64,000 nucleotides of DNA from CADEEL01 sp050246475 (GCA_050246475.1 JBFWVZ010000002.1:186001-250000); one strand, 5' to 3'. Positions 25,870 to 34,766 are shown, counted from the first letter of the stretch. Numbers and translations: made by a program. The notes: generated by a model not told the origin, from the sequence alone.

Positions 25870-26739
25870 TCACCGCTTGCGGATGAGCCCTTCCTGGACG
25901 GCCGACGCCACCAAGCGCCCATCGCGGTCATAGATCGAGCCGCGATTGAAGCCGCGCGCGCCGGAGGCCGAAGGGCTGTCCTGATCATAGAGGTGCCAGT
26001 GGTTGGCGCTGATCGGGCGGTGGAACCAGAGAATGTGATCGAGGCTCGCGGTCTGCATGCCGCCCTTGATCCAGTTGACGCCGTGGGGGCGCATCGCCGT
26101 GCCCAGAAGCGACATATCCGAAGCGTATGCGAGCACGGCCTGGTTCATCGCCTCGCCTTCAAACGGCGCCTTGGCGCGGAACCAGACGCGCTGCGTCGCG
26201 GGCATCTTTTCGGGGTTGAACGGATCGACCGGATCGACCGGGCGCATTTCGATGGGGCGGTCGCGGAACCAGTTGCGATCCGGAAATTTCTCCGCGAGCT
26301 TGGCCCAGCGCTCCTCCTCGCTCGGCACATCCTCCGGAGGCGGAATATCGGCGGGCAGCGCCGTTTGATGCTCAAGCCCCTCTTCCGGAACTTGGAACGA
26401 CGCCGCCATGTTGAGGATTTGTTCGCCGCGCTGAATGGCGATCACGCGCCGCGTCGTGAAGCTCTTGCCGTCGCGCGAGCGCTCCACTTCGTAGAGCACC
26501 GGAATCGTCGGATCACCCGGGCGGATAAAGTACGATTGGCACGAGTGCAGAACGCGCCCGTCGATTGTTTGATAGGCCGCGAGCAGCGCCTGCGCGATGA
26601 CTTGCCCGCCGAAGATGCGCCCCACCTCATCCTTCGGGTTGCTGCCGCGAAAGAGGTTCACCTCGATCTGTTCGAGCGTCAGCACATCCACGAGCGTGCG
26701 GATGGAATTGGGCAAATCGGTTTTCGGCTGGGCGGACAT
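25870..26739 (-). CDS. tesB: Acyl-CoA thioesterase II
   Basis: A 289-residue double-hotdog thioesterase hydrolysing medium- and long-chain acyl-CoA. The N-terminal half has IFGGQVIAQALLAA and CQSYFIRPGD, and the C-terminal half has YASDMSLLGTAMRPHG (catalytic Asp), SLDHILWFHRP and YDRDGRLVASAVQEGLIR, all standard TesB blocks. The start at 26739 is chosen to begin MSAQPK; an in-frame ATG at 26790 would add an unconserved leader. It is separated from arfB by a repeat element. Confidence 0.95.
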   Translation of the reverse strand: MSAQPKTDLPNSIRTLVDVLTLEQIEVNLFRGSNPKDEVGRIFGGQVIAQALLAAYQTIDGRVLHSCQSYFIRPGDPTIPVLYEVERSRDGKSFTTRRVIAIQRGEQILNMAASFQVPEEGLEHQTALPADIPPPEDVPSEEERWAKLAEKFPDRNWFRDRPIEMRPVDPVDPFNPEKMPATQRVWFRAKAPFEGEAMNQAVLAYASDMSLLGTAMRPHGVNWIKGGMQTASLDHILWFHRPISANHWHLYDQDSPSASGARGFNRGSIYDRDGRLVASAVQEGLIRKR

Positions 26740-26798
26740 GAAATCTCGTTCTTGAGGGAGCGGCGCTTCTAGACCGATCGGGCAGCGCATACAAATCA

Positions 26799-26866
26799 GC
26801 TCGACCCTCGCGAAAGCGAGGGTCCAGGCGGCGTTTCTGGGCTCTCGCCTTCGCGAGAGCCGAGCG
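26799..26866. repeat. Double-hairpin repeat, copy 2
   Basis: A 68-base element with CCCTCGC-GAAA-GCGAGGG and GGCTCTCGC-CTTC-GCGAGAGCC, framed by GCTCG/CGAGC, with CCAG and CTGG able to pair between the two hairpins. It matches the element at 16437-16506 apart from the middle and two stem positions. It fills the gap between tesB and arfB. Confidence 0.8.
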
Positions 26867-26870
26867 GACG

Positions 26871-27293
26871 TTAGTCCTCGGCCGAGGGCCGCCCGCGCAT
26901 GGATTTGAGCTGCCCGCGCTTCGTCTTCGTGTCCAGCCGCTTGACCTTGGAGGCGTAGGTCGGGCGCGTCGGGCGCCGCAAAACTGGGCGCACGGCCGCT
27001 TCGCGGATCATCTCGACGAGGCGCTCGAGCGCATCGGCGCGGTTGCGCTCCTGCGTGCGGAAGCGCTGCGCGTTGATGACGATGACGCCCTCCTGCGTCA
27101 TCCGCCGCCCGGCGATGCGCGTGAGGCGCTCCAAAACGTCGGGCTCAAGCGCGGGCGAATTGCGCGCATCGAACCTGAGCTCCACGGCGGAGGAGACCTT
27201 GTTCACGTTCTGCCCGCCCGGGCCCCCGGCGCGGATGAATCGCTCCTCGATCTCGCTCTCGTCGAGTTCGATGGCGGGGGTGACGGAAATCAT
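26871..27293 (-). CDS. arfB: Peptidyl-tRNA hydrolase ArfB (YaeJ) ribosome rescue factor
   Basis: A 140-residue protein with the GGQ catalytic motif in RAGGPGGQNVNKVSSAVELRF (in segments) and a basic C-terminal tail (RPTRPTYASKVKRLDTKTKRG) that inserts into the empty mRNA channel of stalled ribosomes. It frees peptide from tRNA on non-stop ribosomes without a stop codon. The start at 27293 gives the usual short N-terminus; the longer frame upstream has no similarity. All features of ArfB are intact. Confidence 0.94.
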   Translation of the reverse strand: MISVTPAIELDESEIEERFIRAGGPGGQNVNKVSSAVELRFDARNSPALEPDVLERLTRIAGRRMTQEGVIVINAQRFRTQERNRADALERLVEMIREAAVRPVLRRPTRPTYASKVKRLDTKTKRGQLKSMRGRPSAED

Positions 27294-27381
27294 GGCGTGT
27301 TCGTGAAACGAGTCTGTTGATGACGAATTGACAGCGCCTGCCCCATTGGCGTCTTGAGCGCGGTCCAAGGGGGAAATGGCC

Positions 27382-27948
27382 ATGCGGGGTTGGATTGTCA
27401 CCGGGCTGCTGGCGCTTGCCGCCTGTTCGCCCCCGGCCGCGACCGAAAAAGCGGGCGAAACGGCCGCCGCGTCCGGCTGCGCGGCGGAAGCGCAAGTGGC
27501 TTGGGCGCCCGCCGGCGGCGAACGCTTCACCATCGAGGCCAATTCAACTGGCGCCGATTGCGCGAATGCGGTCGCGACACTGACCATCCGCGGCGCGGAC
27601 GGCGCCGTCGATTGGACGGAAAGCCGCCCCACGCATCAGGTGATGACGCTCGCGGGCGCGGCGGATGCGACGGCCATGCAAACCGCGCTCTCCGAATGGA
27701 TCGACCCGACCGTTGGGAACATGCACACGACGAACGCGCTGCCCGCTTGGGCCGCGAACGCGGAGACGCCGATGCAGGGCGAGTTTGCCTTCTATCCGGA
27801 GGAAGGCTTGGCGCGCGCCGAATACGAAGCGCTGCGCGCGCGCAACGCGCCGCTCTATTGCTTCGTGCAGGGCATGGAGAGCTTGGCTTGCTTGGCGCTG
27901 GAGGACGGGCGGCTCGAGAAGATCGGCGTGCAGACGTTTCCGGGATGA
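27382..27948 (+). CDS. Lipoprotein of unknown function
   Basis: A 188-residue protein with a lipoprotein signal, MRGWIVTGLLALAAC, lipobox cysteine near residue 15, then an alanine-rich linker. Three further cysteines occur in the mature part. The start at 27382 is preferred to the ATG at 27376 because the G-run at 27369-27373 is then 8 bases away. Its stop overlaps the SUKH gene start by 4 bases, so the two are coupled. Family not recognised. Confidence 0.68.
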   Translation: MRGWIVTGLLALAACSPPAATEKAGETAAASGCAAEAQVAWAPAGGERFTIEANSTGADCANAVATLTIRGADGAVDWTESRPTHQVMTLAGAADATAMQTALSEWIDPTVGNMHTTNALPAWAANAETPMQGEFAFYPEEGLARAEYEALRARNAPLYCFVQGMESLACLALEDGRLEKIGVQTFPG

Positions 27949-28463
27949 GCCCGATCATCTGGCGGCGCGGCTACACCCAGGCCGAACTTGATGATGCGCA
28001 AGCCGTGTTCAATCTGCGCTTTCCGCCGGACCTCCTAGCGCTTTATCTCGATCGGCGCCCCGAAGGCGGGCACGATTGGGTGCGCGGACGCGAGGATATT
28101 GCAGTCGCGCTCGACCGGCCGCTGAGAGGCCTGTTGTTTGATGTCAAACACAACAGCCTGTGGCGAGAAGCGTGGGGGCCTCGTCCGCCCGGCGATGCGG
28201 CGCGAGAAGAAATCCTGCGCGGCGTCGTGGCCCAGGCGCCGAAACTCATACCGATCATGGGGCATCGCTACCTGCCGGAGACGCCCCACGAGAGCGGCAA
28301 TCCCGTGTTCTCGGTCGTTCAGTCCGACATCATTTATTACGGCGTCAATCTGCAGGATTATTTCGAGCGTGAAGCCGGCGGATGGGAATCCAATCCGTGG
28401 CCGGAGAATATCAAGCGGATTCCGTTTTGGTCGAGCTTTGTCGAATACGATGAGCCCGATTGA
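27945..28463 (+). CDS. SMI1/KNR4 (SUKH) family protein
   Basis: A 172-residue protein with the SUKH pattern: an N-terminal helix ELDDAQAVFNLRFPPDLLALYL, the conserved W near residue 70 (HNSLWREAWG), a strand IPIMGHRYLPE and later NPVFSVVQSDIIYYG. SUKH proteins often act as immunity factors against polymorphic toxins, but many are stand-alone. No toxin gene is nearby; the neighbour is a lipoprotein coupled by a 4-base overlap. A role in immunity is therefore not supported here. Confidence 0.78.
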   Translation: MSPIIWRRGYTQAELDDAQAVFNLRFPPDLLALYLDRRPEGGHDWVRGREDIAVALDRPLRGLLFDVKHNSLWREAWGPRPPGDAAREEILRGVVAQAPKLIPIMGHRYLPETPHESGNPVFSVVQSDIIYYGVNLQDYFEREAGGWESNPWPENIKRIPFWSSFVEYDEPD

Positions 28464-28469
28464 GAAGGC

Positions 28470-29636
28470 TTACCCCTCCCCCATCATCTCCCGACCGATC
28501 AGGAAGCGCCGCACTTCGTTCGTGCCCGCGCCGATGTCGTAGAGCTTGGCGTCCCGCAGCAGCCGCCCCGTCGGGTAATCGTTTATGTAGCCGTTGCCGC
28601 CGAGCGCCTGAATCGCTTCGAGCGTCACCTTCACGGCGTTTTCCGACGCATAGAGAATGGCGCCTGCCGCATCCTTGCGCGTGGGCTTGCCTTTGTCCGC
28701 CGCCTTCGCCACCGCATAAACGTACGCGCGCGCGCTGGAGAGCGCGACATACATATCCGCGAGCTTGCCCTGCATGAGCTGAAACTCGCCGATGGGGCGG
28801 CCGAATTGTTTGCGCTCGCGCACATAAGGCACGACGACGTCGAGCGCGGCCTGCATGATCCCGAGCGGCCCGGCTGCCAGCACCATGCGCTCGTAATCGA
28901 GGCCGCTCATCAGCACGCGCACGCCGCCATTGATCGGGCCCATCACGTTCTCCGCCGGCACCTCGACATCCTCGAACACGAGCTCGCCCGTGTCGCTCCC
29001 GCGCATGCCGACCTTGTCGAGCTTCTGTGCTGAGGAGAACCCCTTCATTCCCCGCTCGATGAGGAACGCCGTGATCCCGCGCGCGCCCGCATCCGGATCG
29101 GTCTTGGCGTAGACGACGAGCGTATCGGCGTGCGGCGCGTTTGTGATCCACATCTTCGAGCCGTTGAGGATGTAGCGATCGCCCTTCTTCTCCGCGCGCA
29201 GCCGCATGCCGACGACGTCGCTGCCCGCGCCCGGCTCGCTCATCGCCAGCGCGCCGACATGCTCGCCCGAAATGAGCTTCGGCAGATAGCGCTCTTTCTG
29301 CTCCGGCGTCGCCCAGCGATGGATTTGGTTGACGCAGAGATTGGAGTGCGCGCCGTAGGAAAGCCCGACCGCGGCCGAGCCGCGCGAAATCTCCTCCATC
29401 GCGACGACGTGCTCGAGATAGCCAAGCCCAGCGCCGCCCCATTGCTCCTCGACGGTAATGCCCATCAGCCCCAGCTCGCCGAGCTTGGGCCAGAGATCGC
29501 GCGGGAACTCGTTGGATTTGTCGATTTCGGCGGCGCGCGGCGCGATCTCGGCTTCGGCAAAGCGGCCGGCGAGATCGCGGATGGCGTCGGCGTCCTCGCC
29601 GAGGTCGTGATCGAACTGAGGGAAGTTGCGCAGCAT
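28470..29636 (-). CDS. ivd: Isovaleryl-CoA dehydrogenase
   Basis: A 388-residue FAD enzyme converting isovaleryl-CoA to 3-methylcrotonyl-CoA in leucine breakdown. The flavin block LAMSEPGAGSDVVGM, the substrate block NGSKMWITNAPHAD and the isovaleryl-specific catalytic glutamate in GLDYERMVLAAGPLG (helix G rather than helix K) identify it. The N-terminal SYGAHSNLCVNQI is also typical. The next enzyme, methylcrotonyl-CoA carboxylase, is not adjacent, although a biotin carboxylase gene lies at 39563. Nothing unusual is seen in the active site. Confidence 0.94.
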   Translation of the reverse strand: MLRNFPQFDHDLGEDADAIRDLAGRFAEAEIAPRAAEIDKSNEFPRDLWPKLGELGLMGITVEEQWGGAGLGYLEHVVAMEEISRGSAAVGLSYGAHSNLCVNQIHRWATPEQKERYLPKLISGEHVGALAMSEPGAGSDVVGMRLRAEKKGDRYILNGSKMWITNAPHADTLVVYAKTDPDAGARGITAFLIERGMKGFSSAQKLDKVGMRGSDTGELVFEDVEVPAENVMGPINGGVRVLMSGLDYERMVLAAGPLGIMQAALDVVVPYVRERKQFGRPIGEFQLMQGKLADMYVALSSARAYVYAVAKAADKGKPTRKDAAGAILYASENAVKVTLEAIQALGGNGYINDYPTGRLLRDAKLYDIGAGTNEVRRFLIGREMMGEG

Positions 29637-29695
29637 AAGGGGCGAGGTCTCTTAAAACCCCGCCCCTATTTCATGCCCGCCGAGTCACCGCAAAT

Positions 29696-30625
29696 TCAGG
29701 CAAAAGCTGCCCGTGCGCGGCGCGTGAGGAAGAAGAGCCCCGCCGCCGCGGCGACGACGCCCGGCGCCGCAATGGCGAGCGAGGCAGTCAGATCCGCCTC
29801 GTGGGGCGCGGCGTTGTAGAACGCGATCGCGGACGAAAGCACGAGCGCCAAGCCCGCGACCGTGAGCGCCACGAAGGCGACCTGCGGCGGCACGCGGCTG
29901 GCGAAAGCCTCGAAGAACGAAGCCGCGCGCGACGGCGACGGCGCGGCCTTGGGCGCCGTCAACTGGATGCGGCGCTCCGCCGGGACCGGGGCGCAATCGT
30001 TCGCGGGCGCGGGCATCGCCATGACGGCCGGCGCGACTACCGCGACATCGTCATTGGCCGCGACCGGCGCATCGGCAGAAACAAGGGCCGGGAGCGCACC
30101 GAAATTGGCGGGCGCCCCGAGGATCGCGCAAGCGTGATCGATTTGCGGCTTGAGCCAAGCGCTCGGCGCGCCTTGTTGGCCAGCGAGCAGCAGCGCCTTC
30201 TCCGCGGAGCGGCGGCGCACCAGGATTTCGTAAACCTCAGCTTCGCCGGCGACGCCGCTCTTGCGCCACGCATCCATTGCGCACGCCGCCGCGACCGGTT
30301 CGTTGGCGTTCATGCGGCGCAACACATCGCTCTTCGCGAACGCTTCAACGCCGACGGAGAAAGCGAAGGAGACAAGCGCGTCATAAGGGCTCTGCTGCAG
30401 CGGAACCTTCACCAGCTCATTCACCGCACGCTCGACAGGCTCGAGATCGGCAGCGAGAAGCGCCGCGGCCTCCTGGCGCGTCACCGGCTTTGCCGGCGCC
30501 TCAAGGCACACATGGCCGAAACCGACGACAAAACGCCCGTCGGCAAGGCGGACGGCTTCTGCGCGAAAGCCTTCATGCGCTTCGATCTGCGCCAGGCCCA
30601 TCGGCGAAATGGAACGGTAACCCAT
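29696..30625 (-). CDS. spmX: SpmX-type polarity protein with decayed lysozyme domain
   Basis: A 309-residue protein: N-terminal GH24 (T4-lysozyme) fold at about 10-150, a charged alanine/proline-rich linker to about 240, and two C-terminal membrane helices (about 247-273 and 280-303). In the lysozyme core the catalytic glutamate remains (AHEGFR). The positions equal to T4 Asp20 and Thr26 are Leu and Val, in EAVRLADGRFVVGFGH, so cleavage activity is doubtful. The ending AEVYEILVRRRSAEKALLL and the overall plan match Caulobacter SpmX, a co-opted phage lysin that recruits the polar kinase DivJ. It is thus not a prophage endolysin. Confidence 0.85.
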   Translation of the reverse strand: MGYRSISPMGLAQIEAHEGFRAEAVRLADGRFVVGFGHVCLEAPAKPVTRQEAAALLAADLEPVERAVNELVKVPLQQSPYDALVSFAFSVGVEAFAKSDVLRRMNANEPVAAACAMDAWRKSGVAGEAEVYEILVRRRSAEKALLLAGQQGAPSAWLKPQIDHACAILGAPANFGALPALVSADAPVAANDDVAVVAPAVMAMPAPANDCAPVPAERRIQLTAPKAAPSPSRAASFFEAFASRVPPQVAFVALTVAGLALVLSSAIAFYNAAPHEADLTASLAIAAPGVVAAAAGLFFLTRRARAAFA

Positions 30626-30745
30626 ATGCGACCCCTGCGATTAACTCTCTGGGCCGTCCCGAAACGATGCGCGGGATCGGCCCTCTTCGCGTTCCACGCA
30701 AGTCAGAGGCCGTACTTCGTGTTTCCGATGAATTTGCGTTGACGA

Positions 30746-32131
30746 TTAACGCAGCAGAATGAGCGTCGCGAGGCCGAGGAACGAGAGAAAGCCCACGACA
30801 TCCGTCACGAATGTGACGAACACGGACGATGAGACCGCGGGATCGGCGCCGATGCGGCGCAACGTCAAGGGCACGAGTATGCCGGCGAGCGCTGCGCTGG
30901 CGAAGGTGATGAGCACGGCAATCGCGATGGCGATGGCGAGCCCCTCACTCTGAAACCAAAGCCCGGCCGCGATGGCGAGCAGCACGGCGAACAGCAGGCC
31001 GTTCAGCAGGCCGGTGGCGGCTTCGCGTAGGATGTGGCGCGCGGCGTTAGCTTCGTTGAGGTCGCGCGCCGCGAGCGCGCGCACCGCGACCGCCAACGTC
31101 TGCGTGCCGGCATTGCCGCCCATGGACGCCACGATGGGCATGAGCACCGCGAGCGCAACGATATGTTCGATCGAATCCTGAAACCGCGCGATCACGGCCG
31201 AGGCGACAAGGGCGGTTGCGAGATTGACGATGAGCCACGGCGCGCGCGCGCCGACCGAACGGACGACCGTATCCATCTGGCTGGCGTCCGAGACGCCGGA
31301 GAGCTTGAGCAAATCCTCCCCGCTCTCTTCCTGGATGACGTCCACGATGTCGTCGACCGTGACCATCCCCGAAAGCTTGCCGTCCTCATCGACCACCGGC
31401 GCGGATGCGAGGTGATATTTCTGGAACGCGACCGCGACCTCTTCCTGGTCCATCTCCGGGCGCACGAGGAATTTAGGCGCGTCCATGATGGAGGAGAGCG
31501 GCGTGTCGCGCGTGGCGCGCAGCAGCGTGGAGACCGGCACCGCCCCGATCGGGCGCATCAGCGGATCGACGACATAGATTTCGAAGAAGAGATCGGGCAG
31601 CTCGGCTTCGTCGGCGCGCATGCGGTCGATCACGTGGCCTACGTTGGCCCCCTCCGGCGCAGCGACGTACTCGCGCTGCATGAGCCGGCCGGCCGTCTCC
31701 TCATCGAAGGAGAGCGCTTCTTCGACCGCGAGACGCACATCATCCGGCGCGGCGGCCAACACCTCGTCGAGCTTGTCCTCGTCGATGTCGGCGGCGACGG
31801 CGGCGGCGTCGTCGGTGTCGAGTTCGCCGAGCGCGCGCGCGACGACATCGGCCGGCAAGAGCGCGAGCACCTCCTCGCGCGCCTCCCAATTGAGGTTGGC
31901 GAGCGCTTCGGCGGGAAGTTCAGCGCCGATGAGATGCAGCGTGTGGCGCAGCGCCTCCGGCGGGAGATGCTCGAGAACGTCGGCGATATCGGCAGGATCA
32001 AGCTCGTGCAGCAGCCGGCGCAGCAGCGGGCCGTCGCGATCACCGGCCGCGCCGATCACTTGCGCGATGAAGGCGGGATCTTCCGAGGGCGCGGCGCGCG
32101 TCTCCTCCGCCGTTTGGATTTCGTCGTTCAT
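30746..32131 (-). CDS. mgtE: Magnesium transporter MgtE
   Basis: A 461-residue Mg2+ channel: helical N domain (to about 125) that senses cytosolic Mg2+, tandem CBS domains (about 130-260, for example FFEIYVVDPLMRPIGAVPVS and SAPVVDEDGKLSGMVTVDDI), a plug helix and five membrane helices. The pore motif MGGNAGTQTLAV is intact. The acidic N domain is typical. The start at 32131 begins MNDEIQ; the frame is open further upstream but that stretch is basic and unlike the family. Confidence 0.95.
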   Translation of the reverse strand: MNDEIQTAEETRAAPSEDPAFIAQVIGAAGDRDGPLLRRLLHELDPADIADVLEHLPPEALRHTLHLIGAELPAEALANLNWEAREEVLALLPADVVARALGELDTDDAAAVAADIDEDKLDEVLAAAPDDVRLAVEEALSFDEETAGRLMQREYVAAPEGANVGHVIDRMRADEAELPDLFFEIYVVDPLMRPIGAVPVSTLLRATRDTPLSSIMDAPKFLVRPEMDQEEVAVAFQKYHLASAPVVDEDGKLSGMVTVDDIVDVIQEESGEDLLKLSGVSDASQMDTVVRSVGARAPWLIVNLATALVASAVIARFQDSIEHIVALAVLMPIVASMGGNAGTQTLAVAVRALAARDLNEANAARHILREAATGLLNGLLFAVLLAIAAGLWFQSEGLAIAIAIAVLITFASAALAGILVPLTLRRIGADPAVSSSVFVTFVTDVVGFLSFLGLATLILLR

Positions 32132-32269
32132 CGGCGGTCTCGAGAGTTCGGGGCGCGCTTGGGAATGGGTTCGTGCCCTCCCAAGACGCCGCGTCGCGGC
32201 CCAGGTCAACCCCCCGCGCGCCGCAGCGTAGGAAGCCCTGCGTGGGCCGCGTTTCGGCCTATGCCCGCG

Positions 32270-33409
32270 TCAGCGGCCCAGACGTTCGTAGATGGCGGCG
32301 CAGAGGGCGTGGGCGCGCGGATCGCCAACAAGTTCGCCGCCCATCTGATTGCAGACGTAGCCGATGGCGAGGCCGCGCTCACGATCGGCGCAGCCGAACG
32401 ATCCGCCCCAGCCAGTGTGCCCGAACGTTTCGGGGTTGGGGCCGAAAATGCCGATCTCATTCTTGGCGACGCCCATCGCCCAGTGCGGGCGGAAGCCAAG
32501 CATCAAGTCCTCCCGGTGCGTCTGCACTTCGAGCATCTTCTCGATGCCGCGCGCGGACATGACGCCTTCCCCATCGCTCGCGAAGGCGGCGAAGACGCGC
32601 GCGATCCCGCGTGCGCTGGCCTGACCGTTGAGCGCGGGCATCTCCGCGGCGCGCCAGGCGCGCGCGTTGGGACTCTCCGGATCGATCGATGGATTGACCA
32701 GGGCCATCATGGCGGCGTCGGGGATCTCAAGCGCGGTCATGTCCGGCGCGGCCTTGGGCGCGAAGAGCCGCGCGACGCGATGCTCGAGCGCGGCCGGCAG
32801 CCCGATGAAGAAATCCGCATCGAGCGGGCCCGCAATTTCCTCCGCGACGAAGCGGCCGAGCGACTTGCCGGTCGCGCGGCGCACGATCTCTCCGGCGAGG
32901 AACCCGTATGTCGCGGCGTGATAGGAATTGGCCGCGCCAGGCGTGAAGGCCGGCGCCTGGGCGGCGAGGCGAGCGGTCACCAGCTCCCAATCCTCGAAAT
33001 CCTCGATCGCCGTCGGCTCCGCAAAACCGGGCAAACCAGCCTGATGCGACATGACTTGCGCGATCGTGACCGCGCCCTTGCCCGCCGCGGCAAACTCAGG
33101 CCACACCGACGCGACCGGGTCGGCGTAAGCGAAGAGGCCGCGATCGGCGCAGACAGCGACGGCGAACGCGGTCAGCGCTTTCGTCGTGGACCACACGTTG
33201 ACAAGCGTGTCGGCGCGCCAGGGCGCGGCGCGCGCCGGATCGGCCGCGCCGCCCCAGAGATCGACAATTCTGCGGCCGCCTTCATAGACGCAGAGCGCGG
33301 CGCCCAATTCGCGATAATCATCCTGTCGTGAAAAGTTCGACGCGAAGAGATCGCGCACGGGCTCGAACCCCGGCGCAACATGGCCTTCGACACCAAGCGT
33401 TTCGCTCAT
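32270..33409 (-). CDS. Serine hydrolase, class C beta-lactamase / EstB type
   Basis: A 379-residue esterase/peptidase with the beta-lactamase fold. SxxK is in WSTTKALTA (near residue 83), the tyrosine triad in NSYHAATYGFLAG, and the third motif HTG in FGHTGWGGSFG, so the active site is complete. It has no signal peptide and probably hydrolyses small esters in the cytoplasm. It ends 10 bases upstream... on the same strand precedes the double-TetR gene; with 9 bases between its start and that gene's end they may share transcription. Confidence 0.9.
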   Translation of the reverse strand: MSETLGVEGHVAPGFEPVRDLFASNFSRQDDYRELGAALCVYEGGRRIVDLWGGAADPARAAPWRADTLVNVWSTTKALTAFAVAVCADRGLFAYADPVASVWPEFAAAGKGAVTIAQVMSHQAGLPGFAEPTAIEDFEDWELVTARLAAQAPAFTPGAANSYHAATYGFLAGEIVRRATGKSLGRFVAEEIAGPLDADFFIGLPAALEHRVARLFAPKAAPDMTALEIPDAAMMALVNPSIDPESPNARAWRAAEMPALNGQASARGIARVFAAFASDGEGVMSARGIEKMLEVQTHREDLMLGFRPHWAMGVAKNEIGIFGPNPETFGHTGWGGSFGCADRERGLAIGYVCNQMGGELVGDPRAHALCAAIYERLGR

Positions 33410-33418
33410 GCGCCTCCC

Positions 33419-34660
33419 CTATGCTTCAAGGCCGATCGCGAAGAGGCGCGTCAGCTCCTCCGCGATCGCATCGTGCGCGAGTTCGTCCTGGTCGTGGGCC
33501 CATTTGGGCAACCAGCCGAAGGCGCCGGCCGAAACCCCGGCCACCGCGCGCAGATCGATCGCGCGGACGGAGCCGTCCGCGACGCCGCGCTCGGCGTCGG
33601 CGGGGTAGATCTCGCCCAGCGTGCGCACGCGCTTTCGCATCTTGGCGCGTTCGCCGGACGTCAGCGCTTCAAAGCCCACGAACGGCGCAAGCGGCGAAAA
33701 CTCTTCGCGCAGATTGATCTCCGTCAGCAGGCGGAACGCGATGAGCGCGCGGGAAAGCCCATCGCCATTGTGCGCGCGGGAAATCTCGAACGCGCGCTCG
33801 GACATGTCCCACGCGCGATGATAGCAGCGGGCGACAAGCGCCGGCTTATCCGCAAGGTAGTGATAGACCGCGCCCTTGGTGGCGCCGATCGCGGCGGCGA
33901 CTTCATCGAGCGAAGTCGAATCGATGCCGTTGCGGTTGAAGAGCCGCGAGGCCGCGCGCAGCACCTCCTCGGTCTTCATGGCGGCGGCGGCGTCGCGGTC
34001 GAACAGGGAGCCCGCAGGGGCGCGCAAGCACGCGAGGTCAATCTCGGGCATGTCCTTGACGGGGCGCGCGGCGATGCCGCGGCTCAGCAATTCCAGCACC
34101 GCCTCGCGCGCGCGCGCCACATCCGGCAGCGTCTCGGCCCAACGCTGCGCGAGCGGCACCCACGCGATCATTCCCGCGATCGCTTCAGCGACGACGCGCG
34201 GCGACGCACGGCGAAGCGCGCCCGCCTTCTGGCCGGCCTCGATCATATCAATGAGGCGCGCCAGATTCGCTTGACGCAAACCTTCGATGGTTTCGCGCGG
34301 CTCTTCCTCCAAGAGCGCGGTTTCGCAAAGAGACGCCGTCTCCGGCCGCTCCGGATCGAGCCGAGCGCGAACGAAGTGCGTGATGCGCGCGAGCGCGCCT
34401 CCCTTCACTTTCGACGCCGCCTCAAGATCGCGGGCTTCGACCTCGCAGGCGTGGCGATAACATTGAAAGAGCAGATCCTCGCGGCCCTCGGCGTAATAGT
34501 AGAGCGCCGCGCGGGTGACGCCGAGCCGCTCGCCGATCTCGGTGAGCGAGGCCTGCGAGACGCCGCGCGCGTTGAACGCCTGCGACGCCGCATCGATCAG
34601 CTGCGCGCGCTTCGAGCGCTTGGGCGCAATCTCCTCCGGCTTTGGACGGCCCGCGGGCAT
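33419..34660 (-). CDS. Regulator with two TetR modules in one chain
   Basis: A 413-residue protein made of two complete TetR units. The first (about 20-215) has its helix-turn-helix in SLTEIGERLGVTRAALYYY. The second (from about residue 228) has it in SLDEVAAAIGATKGAVYHYL. Single TetR proteins are about 200 residues, so this is a genuine tandem fusion able to act like a covalent dimer. It is divergent from the TonB-dependent receptor, and direct repeats in the shared promoter region are likely operators. The upstream serine hydrolase gene precedes... lies downstream in its direction of transcription and may be coregulated. Start: ATG 34660 with GGGAA upstream. Confidence 0.88.
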   Translation of the reverse strand: MPAGRPKPEEIAPKRSKRAQLIDAASQAFNARGVSQASLTEIGERLGVTRAALYYYAEGREDLLFQCYRHACEVEARDLEAASKVKGGALARITHFVRARLDPERPETASLCETALLEEEPRETIEGLRQANLARLIDMIEAGQKAGALRRASPRVVAEAIAGMIAWVPLAQRWAETLPDVARAREAVLELLSRGIAARPVKDMPEIDLACLRAPAGSLFDRDAAAAMKTEEVLRAASRLFNRNGIDSTSLDEVAAAIGATKGAVYHYLADKPALVARCYHRAWDMSERAFEISRAHNGDGLSRALIAFRLLTEINLREEFSPLAPFVGFEALTSGERAKMRKRVRTLGEIYPADAERGVADGSVRAIDLRAVAGVSAGAFGWLPKWAHDQDELAHDAIAEELTRLFAIGLEA

Positions 34661-34690
34661 GTTTCCCGAACTCCACACTCTCGGCGGTAA

Positions 34691-34711
34691 ACATACGCAG
34701 ACGTTAAAACG
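34691..34711. promoter_or_regulatory. Direct repeat A between TetR and TonB receptor genes
   Basis: The 21-base sequence beginning ACATACGC and ending AAAACG matches repeat B at 34746-34766 at 18 of 21 positions. A TTGACA box (34713-34718) that could serve the receptor gene follows directly. Binding by the double-TetR protein is inferred. Confidence 0.6.
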
Positions 34712-34745
34712 CTTGACAAGCCCAAACTGACGTGAAGTCATGCTC

Positions 34746-34766
34746 ACATACGCGAACGTAAAAACG
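34746..34766. promoter_or_regulatory. Direct repeat B between TetR and TonB receptor genes
   Basis: Second copy, 55 bases from repeat A and in the same orientation. It contains ACGT-AAAA-ACGT, itself a small dyad. An additional TGAC-GTGAA-GTCA dyad lies between the two copies at 34728-34740. It lies 40 bases before the receptor start codon, well placed for repression. Confidence 0.6.

Noticed and set aside
27945..28463. Toxin-immunity locus
   Set aside because: A SUKH domain alone is not enough, and no toxin gene or repeat-rich effector lies in the neighbourhood.
29696..30625. Prophage endolysin
   Set aside because: It has two C-terminal membrane helices, a long linker, decayed catalytic residues and no phage genes nearby; SpmX fits better.
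31034..33331. Plus-strand frame of 765 codons opposite mgtE and the serine hydrolase
   Set aside because: Same reason: antisense to two genes with intact motifs.
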